Assembly: GCA_027311065.1 (NCBI GenBank)
Contig: DAICZP010000094.1
Coordinates: 1-64,000 of the forward strand
Direction of reading: 5' to 3'
Origin: Thiomonas sp.
GTDB lineage: Bacteria; Pseudomonadota; Gammaproteobacteria; Burkholderiales; Burkholderiaceae_C
DNA length: 64,000 nucleotides
A model generated the notes under the pieces. That model was not told where the DNA came from. It saw nothing but the letters and a program-made list of their open reading frames with translations, and did not search any database. The position numbers and the translations under genes are program-made. Positions 51,440 to 61,011 of this stretch are shown here, in pieces (position 1 is the first letter of the stretch; the number at the start of each line of letters is the position of its first letter).

Positions 51440-52261
51440 TCAGCGTCCCGCTGCGGCGGCGCGCGCGAGCGCTTTTGGCGGCGTCACGAGCGCCGCCAGT
51501 CCCTCGCGGTTGATGCGAAACAGGCGCGGGCCGACGTGCTCGACCAGGCCGTTGCGTTCGAATTGCGCGATGACACGGCTGGCAGTCTCGAGAGCGACGC
51601 CGAGCATGGCCCCCAGGTCGCTGCGTTTCGGTAGCGTGATGGTGTCGTTGAGTTCGGGCTCGGCAAGCTTCAGCAACAGCCGCGCCATCCGCGACGGGAT
51701 CGTGCCGGAGCCGAGCAAAAGCGCCCATTCATCCGTTTCGCGTAACGCCTGGTGCCAACGCTCGAGAAATTCCTGACGCAGGTTCGGGATGCTTTCTTCG
51801 AGCTTGCGAATCACGTCGACGGGAATGCGGCAGACCCGCACTGCGCCAATCGCCGAGGCATGGTGCAGATACGGTTGCTGGATAAAGCTTTCCAGGCCGA
51901 TGAGGTCGCCGCGCTTGGCCACGCGGGTGATGCGGTGGTTGCCGTCGGGCAGTACCCGTTCAAGCTTGACGAACCCGGTCTTGATGGTGAACAGCCATTC
52001 ACCGCGCCGCCCCTCGCTGAACAGCATCTGTCCCGACGAAAACTGCATGTCGTCGATGACCTGATGAATGCGGTTGAAGTCTTCCATTCCCAGCGCACCG
52101 AACAGGGCGATACGCCGCACGCCACAGTTGCGGCAGTCGGCCGCGCCGCGCCATGCATTCATCACCTCGGACTGGGCAACGCGTCGCCCTTGCTCCGGCC
52201 CGGAGCAGCTTCCTCGCAATGTTTCGAGAGGGATTCGGGCGAAATCGACGGCAGTGTCCAT
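51440..52261 (-). CDS. Crp/Fnr family transcriptional regulator
   Basis: cNMP-binding-like core; HTH TLPKRSDLGAMLGVALETASRVIAQFERNGLVE; CRNC N-terminal cysteines. Confidence 0.92.
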   Translation of the reverse strand: MDTAVDFARIPLETLRGSCSGPEQGRRVAQSEVMNAWRGAADCRNCGVRRIALFGALGMEDFNRIHQVIDDMQFSSGQMLFSEGRRGEWLFTIKTGFVKLERVLPDGNHRITRVAKRGDLIGLESFIQQPYLHHASAIGAVRVCRIPVDVIRKLEESIPNLRQEFLERWHQALRETDEWALLLGSGTIPSRMARLLLKLAEPELNDTITLPKRSDLGAMLGVALETASRVIAQFERNGLVEHVGPRLFRINREGLAALVTPPKALARAAAAGR

Positions 52262-52506
52262 GGCATGTTCCTTGATCGTGCTCAATATTAGCGCCCACTG
52301 ATATATGGTTGTCAACCAGGGGTTAATACGCATCATCAACGAGAAATCAGGATCTTCGGCACATGAACCGCGCAAAAGTGAATGTTCAGATTGCGCAGGG
52401 TCAATAAACCACACGCTCGCCGTCGCGTGTCCGGCGCAGCGCGCGGCCCCGGCGCCCGCCGTTGCCGCGATTTACACTCACGGATTCACAACGGTGTCAC
52501 AGAACC

Positions 52507-53358
52507 ATGGACGATCAGGATCGTGATCTGGAGTCGGTCGCGGCGCGCGACGTCGAGCGAGCCTTCGCGGAGGATGTCGGGCGCGGTGACCTCACGGCGT
52601 CATTGATCGGGCAGGGCACGCGTGCTCGCGCCCGCATCATCGCACGCGAGCACGCGGTGGTATGCGGCCGGCCCTGGGTGCAGGCAGCGATCCGCGCCGC
52701 GGATCCGGGCGCCGGGGTGGCCTGGCACGTCGAGGAGGGTGGCAGGGTCGCGCCCGGCCAGATCGTGGTTGCGTTCGAGGGTCCGGCGCGCGCCCTGCTC
52801 ACCGCGGAACGCACGGTGCTCAACTTCCTTCAACTCCTTTCGGGAGTCGCAACGCGCACCGCGCAATACGTCGAAGCGGTCGCCGGGACCGGCGCGCGTA
52901 TCGTCGACACACGAAAAACCCTGCCAGGACTGCGGGTGGCGCAGAAATATGCCGTGCGTGTCGGCGGCGGTCACAATCATCGCATCGGGCTGTACGACGG
53001 CATTCTGATCAAGGAAAACCACATTGCTGCAGCGGGAAGTATCGATGCCGTGCTGCGACGCGCGTACGAGCTCGCCCCCGCGGGTGTGTTCGTGCAGATC
53101 GAAGTCGAGCAGCTCTCGCAGTTGCGTGAAGCCCTGCGTGCCGGTGCGCACATGATCCTGCTCGACAATATGGACCTGGCGCAACTGCGTGAAGCTGTCG
53201 CTCTCAACGCCGGGCGTGCCGAGCTTGAGGTGTCGGGGGGGGTGGACCTTTCGACGGTCCGCACTCTTGCAGAAACCGGCGTCGACCGCATCTCTATTGG
53301 AAAGCTCACCAAAGACGTCGTCGCGATCGATTATTCGATGCGCTTTGACGGCGTCTGA
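52507..53358 (+). CDS. nadC: Nicotinate-nucleotide pyrophosphorylase
   Basis: [40 protein letters not shown]. Confidence 0.98.
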   Translation: MDDQDRDLESVAARDVERAFAEDVGRGDLTASLIGQGTRARARIIAREHAVVCGRPWVQAAIRAADPGAGVAWHVEEGGRVAPGQIVVAFEGPARALLTAERTVLNFLQLLSGVATRTAQYVEAVAGTGARIVDTRKTLPGLRVAQKYAVRVGGGHNHRIGLYDGILIKENHIAAAGSIDAVLRRAYELAPAGVFVQIEVEQLSQLREALRAGAHMILLDNMDLAQLREAVALNAGRAELEVSGGVDLSTVRTLAETGVDRISIGKLTKDVVAIDYSMRFDGV

Positions 53359-53423
53359 GGGCAGGGCTTCTGCGTCCGCGACACGCGTTTCCACCGATTC
53401 ACGAAGCAATTTCTTGGCCTCTG

Positions 53424-54527
53424 ATGAACATGGCTGCCACGTTCCCCATCGAATTCCAGACTCCTGTGTGCAGCACAGCCCAAGCATGGGCGCGCGTGCC
53501 GGGCGAACCCGACGCGAAACGACGGGTCGCGCTGCTGACGGAGTGCCGTGATCGTCTCGCCGCGCAGGACGCAGTGCTGGTGGCGCATTACTACGTGCAC
53601 CCCGACCTGCAGGACCTTGCGCAGTCCACCGGTGGCATCGTCGCCGATTCTCTGGAAATGGCACGTTTCGGCGCGCGTCATCCCGCATCTACCCTGATCG
53701 TGGCCGGGGTGCGATTCATGGGCGAGACGGCGAAGATGCTTTCACCTGACAAGCGCGTGCTGATGCCCGATCTCGACGCCAATTGTTCGCTCGACCTTGG
53801 TTGCCCTGCGGACGCTTTCTCGGCTTGGTGCGACCAGCATCCCGACCGCACGGTGGTCGTGTATGCCAACACCAGCGCCGCGGTCAAAGCACGTGCAGAC
53901 TGGGTGGTGACGTCGAGTTGCGCGCTGGACATTGCGCGACACTTGCGCGACCAGGGGAGGAAAATTCTGTGGGCCCCTGACAAGCACCTTGGGCGCTATG
54001 TCCAGGAGCAGACTGGCGCCGACATGCTGCTCTGGCAGGGCGCCTGCATCGTGCACGACGAGTTCAGGGCGGTGGAACTCGCGTTGCTCAAGGCAGAGCA
54101 GCCCGACGCCCCCGTGCTGGTTCATCCGGAAAGCCCTGCGGCGGTCATCGCGCTGGCGGACGTGGTCGGCTCGACCTCGCAGCTGCTGCGGGCCGCGCGC
54201 GAGTCGAGCGCAACGCGTTTCATCGTCGCCACCGACGCGGGCATGTTTCATGCGCTGGAGCGTGAAAATCCGGGCAAGACCTTCATTGCTGCACCGACGG
54301 CTGGCAACGGCGCAACGTGCAAGAGCTGCGCGCACTGTCCGTGGATGGCAATGAATGGGCTGGAGGAGCTCGCGCGCGTGCTGCGCGACGGTGGCAATGC
54401 GATCGAGCTCGATACCGCGCTGGCGGCGCGTGCCCGTCTTCCGGTCCAGCGCATGCTCGATTTCACCGCAGCCCATCGCACCGCGGTACCGCCCGGCGCG
54501 ATGACGCCGGGAATCGGTGCCGCCTGA
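53424..54527 (+). CDS. nadA: Quinolinate synthase A
   Basis: [47 protein letters not shown]. Confidence 0.97.
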   Translation: MNMAATFPIEFQTPVCSTAQAWARVPGEPDAKRRVALLTECRDRLAAQDAVLVAHYYVHPDLQDLAQSTGGIVADSLEMARFGARHPASTLIVAGVRFMGETAKMLSPDKRVLMPDLDANCSLDLGCPADAFSAWCDQHPDRTVVVYANTSAAVKARADWVVTSSCALDIARHLRDQGRKILWAPDKHLGRYVQEQTGADMLLWQGACIVHDEFRAVELALLKAEQPDAPVLVHPESPAAVIALADVVGSTSQLLRAARESSATRFIVATDAGMFHALERENPGKTFIAAPTAGNGATCKSCAHCPWMAMNGLEELARVLRDGGNAIELDTALAARARLPVQRMLDFTAAHRTAVPPGAMTPGIGAA

Positions 54528-54550
54528 ACCCCATTGACGGGTCGCGAGTG

Positions 54551-56491
54551 CTACCGTCGGTGCGTGAACCGGCCTGGTGCCAGCGCGGAGAGGAGGTCGC
54601 GCTCCAGGGGCGCTGGCTCTCCCTCGATTGCACAGGCAATGATTTCAGCGGCCAGGGCTGCAAGCACGAGTCCGCGCGAACCCAGCCCCGTGCAGACATG
54701 CAGGCCCTCGCAAGGGGCAAGGTCGAGGGCGCGCGCTCCGCGGCGCTGCGATGCGTTCCAGTCGGGCCAGGCGCCGACCAGCGGCAGGCGGTCCGAGGTG
54801 ACCGCACGCACAGCCGAGAACAGGCGGGCGTTGGACGGGATGTCCACCGGCAACGTGCCGACCAGTTCGCCGAGACCGTGCCTGACGTAATCCCACGCCA
54901 TGGCTGGCGTCATGGGCGCCTCGCCCGTACCCTCGTAAGTGGCTCCCACGAACAACCAGCGCGCCGTCGGCGCCAGCTCGAGCGCCGCGCAGGCGGCGGC
55001 TGGCAGCGGCAATGCATAGCAGGCATCCATGATTCCATGCCGCAGGGTCTCCAGCGGTCCCATTGCCGATGCCGGGACGAGGAACCCCTGGCCGAATTGC
55101 GGTCGCAAGGGCGCGCAGTCAGCTGCGCGGGGTAGCAGGCGCGCAGCGTCCAGCGCCGTGGCCACGATCATGATGGGGGCGTGCGCCAGCCGATGCCCGT
55201 CGGCGCCCAGGGCCTCCCACTCCGATCCATCCGTGGTGCGGCGCACCGTCTGTACACGTGCGTCAGACCGTAGCGAAATGGATGGATGGTCGAGCCACTG
55301 CCGTACGAGGGCTGCAACCGCGACCACGCCACCGTCGGTCCAGTGACCACCGAGCTGCACCGGGATGCCGGTCTGCGCCGTGACCTCGGTCGCCGAGGCC
55401 GTGCGCGCCATGGCCGCCGGCCAGCAGCGTGGGCGTGCGGGCTCTCTCGGCGCGGCCACGAATACACCGCCCCCGATCCAGCCTCCTTCGAGCGTGGCCA
55501 GCGCGCGCTTGAGCCATTGCAGGCCGTGTCGGGTCAGACGTGAAAGGTGGTTGTCGTCCAGCGACGGGCGCTGGTGCGCAAGACCTGCCGGTAGCCCCGA
55601 AGCTCCTGCGGCGACGGTACGCGCGTCGAGCACATCGACGCGCCAGCCGCGATTGGCCATCGCGCGTGCGCACGCCGCTCCGGCGAGTCCGGCGCCCAGA
55701 ACGACCGCATGGCGTGGTGCCGATTGCGCCCACGCCGCACGCGGGGGTGCCCGGCGCGTCGGCCAGCGCGGCGCGAACACGGCCTGGAGCCGCTCACGCT
55801 TGCCGCCGAAACCGGGGGCCATCTCAACCTCGAACCCGGCGGCGGCCAACGCGTCGCGCACCGGGCGTGCGACCGTGTACGTGCCAAGCCGCGCGCCAGG
55901 GCGCGCCAGGCGGGCGACACCCTTCATGACTTCCGGGCTCCACATGGCCGGATTTCGTGACGGTGCAAATCCATCGAGAAAGATCGCATCCGCTCCGAGG
56001 CTGAGTTGCGCGAGCATGGCTGCCGCGTCACCGAGTGCCAGCGTCAGACTGACCCGGCCGCCATCGAAATGCAACGTGTGCAAGCCGCGGCGGGGCACCG
56101 GCCACGCGGCTGCCAGTTCACGGGCGATGCCGTCCAGTGCCGGGTCGGCGCATGCATCGATGAGGCTGTGCGCCGCGAGCGGATGCAACTCGATGGCCAC
56201 ATAGTGCAGCCGTTGCGGCCGCTCCGGATCATGTCGCCAGGCCTGAAGCGTGGCCATGAAATTGGTGCCCAGGCCAAATCCCGTCTCCAGGATGACGAAC
56301 TGCCCGCGGCCTGCCCACGCACGGGGGGCGGACGCCAGCCCGCAGCCTGCGAGGAACACGGCGTGCGCCTGTTCGAAGGCGCCGGCACGACTGGCGTAAA
56401 TGTCACCGTAGCGCGTGCTGCACGGATGACCCTGGGGATCGCGGTGCAGCGGCTCCTCAGAGATGTCAAAGCCTCGCCCGGCCGCGGTCAT
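54551..56491 (-). CDS. mnmC: Bifunctional tRNA 5-methylaminomethyl-2-thiouridine biosynthesis protein
   Basis: Methyltransferase (ETGFGLGTNFMATLQAW) plus FAD oxidoreductase (VVLGAGLAGAACARAMANRGWRVDVLD). Confidence 0.95.
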   Translation of the reverse strand: MTAAGRGFDISEEPLHRDPQGHPCSTRYGDIYASRAGAFEQAHAVFLAGCGLASAPRAWAGRGQFVILETGFGLGTNFMATLQAWRHDPERPQRLHYVAIELHPLAAHSLIDACADPALDGIARELAAAWPVPRRGLHTLHFDGGRVSLTLALGDAAAMLAQLSLGADAIFLDGFAPSRNPAMWSPEVMKGVARLARPGARLGTYTVARPVRDALAAAGFEVEMAPGFGGKRERLQAVFAPRWPTRRAPPRAAWAQSAPRHAVVLGAGLAGAACARAMANRGWRVDVLDARTVAAGASGLPAGLAHQRPSLDDNHLSRLTRHGLQWLKRALATLEGGWIGGGVFVAAPREPARPRCWPAAMARTASATEVTAQTGIPVQLGGHWTDGGVVAVAALVRQWLDHPSISLRSDARVQTVRRTTDGSEWEALGADGHRLAHAPIMIVATALDAARLLPRAADCAPLRPQFGQGFLVPASAMGPLETLRHGIMDACYALPLPAAACAALELAPTARWLFVGATYEGTGEAPMTPAMAWDYVRHGLGELVGTLPVDIPSNARLFSAVRAVTSDRLPLVGAWPDWNASQRRGARALDLAPCEGLHVCTGLGSRGLVLAALAAEIIACAIEGEPAPLERDLLSALAPGRFTHRR

Positions 56492-56496
56492 TGCAA

Positions 56497-57123
56497 TCAG
56501 TCCGGTGCAGGGGCCGGCGGCTCCTGGCCGATGCCAGCGTCCATGCCAAACGCAGCAGTTTCGGTGAGAATCACGTCGAGCAGCCGATCATGTGGCTGTG
56601 AGTCAAGAGACTCGATGCGGCAGACGTCGAATGCCAGGCCTATCGTGAATATCTCTGGATGACGCGCGAGGTAGCGGTCGTAGTACCCACCGCCATATCC
56701 GAGGCGCAATCCAATGTCCAGGAATCCGACACAGGGAATCAGCAGCACGTCGGGCGTCACGTCCGCGTCCTGATGCGCCGGCTCGGCGATGTCGTACGGG
56801 CCCTTTTGCAACGCGTCGCCCGGCGCCCAGAGCACAAACCGCATGGAGTGTGTCGCCGGATCCACCACCGGCAGAGCGAGGGCCGCATTGCCGGCTTCGG
56901 CATGCAACGCTTGCAACGTCGGATGTGGATCGAACTCACCGCGCGTGGCGCAATAGGCGCCCACGCATTCCGGATGCAGAGTGCGCAGAACCCGCGCCAG
57001 CGACGCGCTGAGTGCCGCCTCGCGCGCTGCGCGATCCTGGAGCTGCAGGCGGGATTTCAACAAGCCACGGCGCAGCGTCGCGCGGTCAATCGTCGGGAAC
57101 TCAGGGGGTGTTAATGTGGGCAT
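56497..57123 (-). CDS. 5-formyltetrahydrofolate cyclo-ligase
   Basis: LLIPCVGFLDIGLRLGYGGGYYDRYLA. Confidence 0.93.
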   Translation of the reverse strand: MPTLTPPEFPTIDRATLRRGLLKSRLQLQDRAAREAALSASLARVLRTLHPECVGAYCATRGEFDPHPTLQALHAEAGNAALALPVVDPATHSMRFVLWAPGDALQKGPYDIAEPAHQDADVTPDVLLIPCVGFLDIGLRLGYGGGYYDRYLARHPEIFTIGLAFDVCRIESLDSQPHDRLLDVILTETAAFGMDAGIGQEPPAPAPD

Positions 57124-57149
57124 GTCGAGCTCGCGGTAAAGTATGCCTC

Positions 57150-59198
57150 ATGCAGTTTGTCGGATCGCTCAAGCATATCGTGCCCGTCCATGCGCTCGGC
57201 GCACGCCTGCGTGCCCTGGTGCTCGTCAGCATCACGGTGCTGCTCGCTCTCGCGCCGTTCGTGGGTGCGCGGGCTGACGAGACGCGTGATGCGGCGATCC
57301 TGGCCGCCTGGAACGCCTACGTTCACCGCGACCCGCAGGCCATCGCCCGGGGCCAGGACACTGCCGCGCCGGACCCCGCGCTGCGCTCCGATCTGCTGGC
57401 ACCCTGGCTTGATTACTGGGCTGTCAAGCCTGCTCTGACACGCATGACGCAAGCCGATTTCGATGACTTTGCGCACCGCCACCCTGGAACCTACGCGCTC
57501 GATCGCCTGCGCGACGACTGGCTGCTCGAACTTGGCCGCCGGCAGGACTGGAGCGACTTCGCGCGCATCCTGCCCCGGTTCCGCATGCGTGATGACCCGC
57601 AGGTGATGTGCTACGACCTGCAACGCCGTGCCGAAGTCAACGGAGAAGACACCAGCGCTGATCTGCTGGCGCTATGGGCCACGCAGCCCGGTGGGGGAGC
57701 GGGCTGCAACGCGGCCGCGCGCAGCTTGCTTGCCGAGGGGCGGATCGACGAAGCGCAGCTTTGGTCGCGACTGCGGGCATTCTTTCGCAGTGGGCACCCC
57801 AAGGTCGCGTTGCAATTCGCGCCGGCGCTTGCGCCGGGCGCCTGGCGTGGCATCGCCGCCGCCATCGACGATCCCGATACCCTGGTGCGGACAGCGCGCC
57901 GCGATGGTGTCAGCGCCGAAGGCATGCAAAGAGAGCTGCTCGTGCTGGCGCTGCTGCGCCAGGGGCAGCAATCACCGGACGGCGTGTTCGCACTGCTTGC
58001 CTCCGACACCTTGCGCGGCCTGGGTGCGCGCAACCGCGCCGACATCGCGTTCAATGCCGCGCGCAGCGCGGCGGTCGGGCTGGAGCCGAACGCCGACGCC
58101 TGGTTTCGGCGCGCCGCCTCCCTGGACTCCCGGTACCGCCCTGATCCTCTGACTCTGGACTGGATGCTTCGCGCAGCCTTGCGGGCACAGGATTGGCGAC
58201 AAGTACGGCGAGCGGCAGCCTGGGCGGACGGCAACCAGGCGCAGCAGCCGATGTGGATCTACTGGCGTGCCATCGCCGAACGCGAATTGGGAAGCCGGCA
58301 CGTCGCACACCGGTTGCTCAAGGATATCGCGTCACCGTGGACCTACTATGGCCAGCTCGCGACGGAAGCGCTTGGCCAGCAGGTGGCGTTGCCGGCCGCC
58401 CCCGATCCCTTGCCCGCGCGTGTCGTCGACGCGATGGCCGGGCAACCCGGCTTGGCACGGGCACTCGACCTTTTTCGACTCGGCATTTACGGTCCTGCTG
58501 TGCGTGAGTGGAATTTCACGCTTGCGGGTCGCAGCGAACGAAGCATTCATGCCGCGGCGCAACTCGCATGCGCGCAGCAGGCCTGGATGCTGTGCATTTC
58601 CGCCAGCGAGCACACGCGCGGCCCGGTGGACTGGTCCCAGCGCTACGCGATGCCGTACCAGAACGCCGTTGCATCGGCGGCGCGCACCACGGGCGTGAGC
58701 GAGGCGTTCATTTACGGAATCATCCGGCAGGAGTCACGGTTTGCCGCGCAGATTCAGTCATGGGCCGGCGCAAACGGGCTGATGCAGCTGATGCCCGCCA
58801 CGGCACACTGGGTAGCCCACAAGATCGGCATGGACGACTACACCCGCGACCGGATTACCGACACGGGGACGAACGTCACCCTGGGAGCCTCCTATCTGGG
58901 CATGCTGTTGCAGCGCTTCGGCGGATCCGAGGCCATGGCGGCGGCGGGCTACAACGCCGGTCCTGGACGTCCCGCGCGCTGGTGGCAGCAAGACGATGCC
59001 GGTTCCCGGGCCATGGCGGGTGCGATTTTCGCTGAAAACATTCCCATCGCCGAAACCCGGAACTACGTGCAACGCGTGCTCGCCAACGCGACCGTGTATG
59101 CGATACGGTTGGGTGGAACGACACGATCGCTGGAGTCGCGACTCGGGCAATTCGGTCCCGAGCCGTCGCCGCCTCCGTCGCTGGCGTCGTTGCCGTAA
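57150..59198 (+). CDS. slt: Soluble lytic murein transglycosylase
   Basis: FIYGIIRQESRFAAQIQSWAGANGLMQLMPATA; AAAGYNAGPGR; signal peptide. Confidence 0.95.
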   Translation: MQFVGSLKHIVPVHALGARLRALVLVSITVLLALAPFVGARADETRDAAILAAWNAYVHRDPQAIARGQDTAAPDPALRSDLLAPWLDYWAVKPALTRMTQADFDDFAHRHPGTYALDRLRDDWLLELGRRQDWSDFARILPRFRMRDDPQVMCYDLQRRAEVNGEDTSADLLALWATQPGGGAGCNAAARSLLAEGRIDEAQLWSRLRAFFRSGHPKVALQFAPALAPGAWRGIAAAIDDPDTLVRTARRDGVSAEGMQRELLVLALLRQGQQSPDGVFALLASDTLRGLGARNRADIAFNAARSAAVGLEPNADAWFRRAASLDSRYRPDPLTLDWMLRAALRAQDWRQVRRAAAWADGNQAQQPMWIYWRAIAERELGSRHVAHRLLKDIASPWTYYGQLATEALGQQVALPAAPDPLPARVVDAMAGQPGLARALDLFRLGIYGPAVREWNFTLAGRSERSIHAAAQLACAQQAWMLCISASEHTRGPVDWSQRYAMPYQNAVASAARTTGVSEAFIYGIIRQESRFAAQIQSWAGANGLMQLMPATAHWVAHKIGMDDYTRDRITDTGTNVTLGASYLGMLLQRFGGSEAMAAAGYNAGPGRPARWWQQDDAGSRAMAGAIFAENIPIAETRNYVQRVLANATVYAIRLGGTTRSLESRLGQFGPEPSPPPSLASLP

Positions 59199-59317
59199 CT
59201 GAAGCGGTGGGTCATGGAGCCGTGCCGAGCCAGCGCTTGGCGCGTGCTGCGGAACCTGGAGCGGTCCGGCGATATTGCGGGGCAGCAATGATTGAGGACT
59301 GTATGCAAGGAGAAGGA

Positions 59318-60304
59318 ATGCGCAACGTCGTCGTGCTCGGAGGTTCGGGTTTCATCGGATCGCATGTTGTCGCGCGCCTGAGCGCAGCGGGATGCAGCGT
59401 GCGCGTGCCCACGCGCCGACGTGAGCGCGCTCGGCACCTGTTGCCGCTGCCCACGGTGGAGCTGATCGCCACGGACACCTTCGATCAGGCAACCTTGCAG
59501 AGACTCGTTCGCGGCACCGATGCCGTCGTGAATCTGGTTGGCGTTCTGCATGGACGGCGCGGTACTCCCTACGGTCCCGCCTTCGAGCGCGCCCACGTGC
59601 GCCTGGTCGACAGGCTGGCGAGCGCCTGTGTGGCCGAGGGCGTGACGCGCGTCGTTCACGTCAGCGCGATCGGCGCGGACAGCCGGGGTCCCTCGATGTA
59701 CCTTCGCTCGAAGGGGGATGGCGAGGCCGCCCTGCGCGCGGCGGCCGGGTTGCGCTGGACCATTCTTCGTCCGTCGGTGGTGTTTGGCGCAGGGGACAAT
59801 TTTCTCAACATGTTTGCGGCAATGCAGCGCATCGCGCCGGTCGTTCCTCTGGGTGGAGCTGATCAGCGTTTTGCCCCCGTGCATGTCGGGGACGTCGCAT
59901 GCGCGATCGAGCACGCGCTGCGCGGCCCGCGGTCAGCCGCGACCGTGGGCCGTATCTACGAATTGGCGGGCCCAGGCGTGTACACGCTCGGAGAACTGGT
60001 CCGTCTTGCCGGGGTCTGGGCCGGCATTGCGAACGGGCGTGGGCGGCCGGTGCTCAGCCTTCCGGCGCCACTGGCGCGCCTGCTGGCGACGCTGCTGGAA
60101 TTCGCGCCCGGCGGCCCACTGATGAGCCGTGACAATCTCGATTCGATGCGTCAGCCCAGTATTGCGGGCGGGGTTCTCCCGGGCTTTGCCCCCGAGCTCG
60201 GTGTGGAACGTCCGGCAAGTCTGGAAGCCGTTGCACCGGGCTATCTGGGGCAACACGGATTGGCGGGGCGCTTCGATGGGTTCCGCGCGAGCGCGGGGCG
60301 CTGA
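59318..60304 (+). CDS. NAD(P)-binding complex I NDUFA9-like protein
   Basis: VVVLGGSGFIGSHVVARLSAAG; RVVHVSAIGAD; WTILRPSVVFGAGDNFLNMFA. Confidence 0.9.
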   Translation: MRNVVVLGGSGFIGSHVVARLSAAGCSVRVPTRRRERARHLLPLPTVELIATDTFDQATLQRLVRGTDAVVNLVGVLHGRRGTPYGPAFERAHVRLVDRLASACVAEGVTRVVHVSAIGADSRGPSMYLRSKGDGEAALRAAAGLRWTILRPSVVFGAGDNFLNMFAAMQRIAPVVPLGGADQRFAPVHVGDVACAIEHALRGPRSAATVGRIYELAGPGVYTLGELVRLAGVWAGIANGRGRPVLSLPAPLARLLATLLEFAPGGPLMSRDNLDSMRQPSIAGGVLPGFAPELGVERPASLEAVAPGYLGQHGLAGRFDGFRASAGR

Positions 60305-60964
60305 ATGGCAGCGCCCGCGCGCAAGGCCCCCATGCGCGCGCTCACGCCCTGCGGTGGCGCTGCCGCAGGCGTCGCCGATGCATCGCTTCCGCGGCTGTAC
60401 GCGGTGACGCCTGATCCGTCGGCGTTTTCCGATCTTCAGGTATTTATGGATGGAATCGTCCGCGTGCTGCGCCGAGGCACCGGTTTGATCCAGTTTCGCG
60501 CCCGCAGCCTCGAGACCGACCCCGATGCATACCTTGCTGCGCTGCGGCATGTGCGCGCGATCAGCCTTGCCCATGGCGCTCACTTGATCGCGAACCCCCC
60601 GTCCGGCGTGTTCACGCAAGCTGCGCGCATTGCCGATGGCGTGCATCTGGGCAGTGCGGCGCTGATGCGCTGCACTGCGCGCCCGGTTCCGGAAGCGGCA
60701 ATGCTCAGCGCGGCATGTCACGATGCGGCACAGTTGCAACGGGCGCAAGCGTTGAACGTCGATTTCGTCACGCTGTCTCCCGTGCTGGCGACAGCCACCC
60801 ACCCCGATGCGACGCCGCTGGGGTGGGCCGGCTTCGCGGCGCTGGCGGCGGAGAGCCGGTTGCCCATCTACGCCTTGGGCGGAATGGATCCGGCCATGCT
60901 GGCGGTGGCGCGTGCGCACGGCGCTCACGGGATCGCCGCGATTCGAGGTTTGTGGCTGGCTTGA
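60305..60964 (+). CDS. Thiamine phosphate synthase-like (ThiE superfamily) protein
   Basis: LYAVTPD, LIQFRARSLETDPD, GVHLGSAAL, PIYALGGMDPAMLAVARAHGAHGIAAIRGLW. Confidence 0.8.
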   Translation: MAAPARKAPMRALTPCGGAAAGVADASLPRLYAVTPDPSAFSDLQVFMDGIVRVLRRGTGLIQFRARSLETDPDAYLAALRHVRAISLAHGAHLIANPPSGVFTQAARIADGVHLGSAALMRCTARPVPEAAMLSAACHDAAQLQRAQALNVDFVTLSPVLATATHPDATPLGWAGFAALAAESRLPIYALGGMDPAMLAVARAHGAHGIAAIRGLWLA

Positions 60965-61011
60965 CGCTTGCGCGTCGCTACACTTGCTCTCCTGTCATCT
61001 TGGTTCCATCC

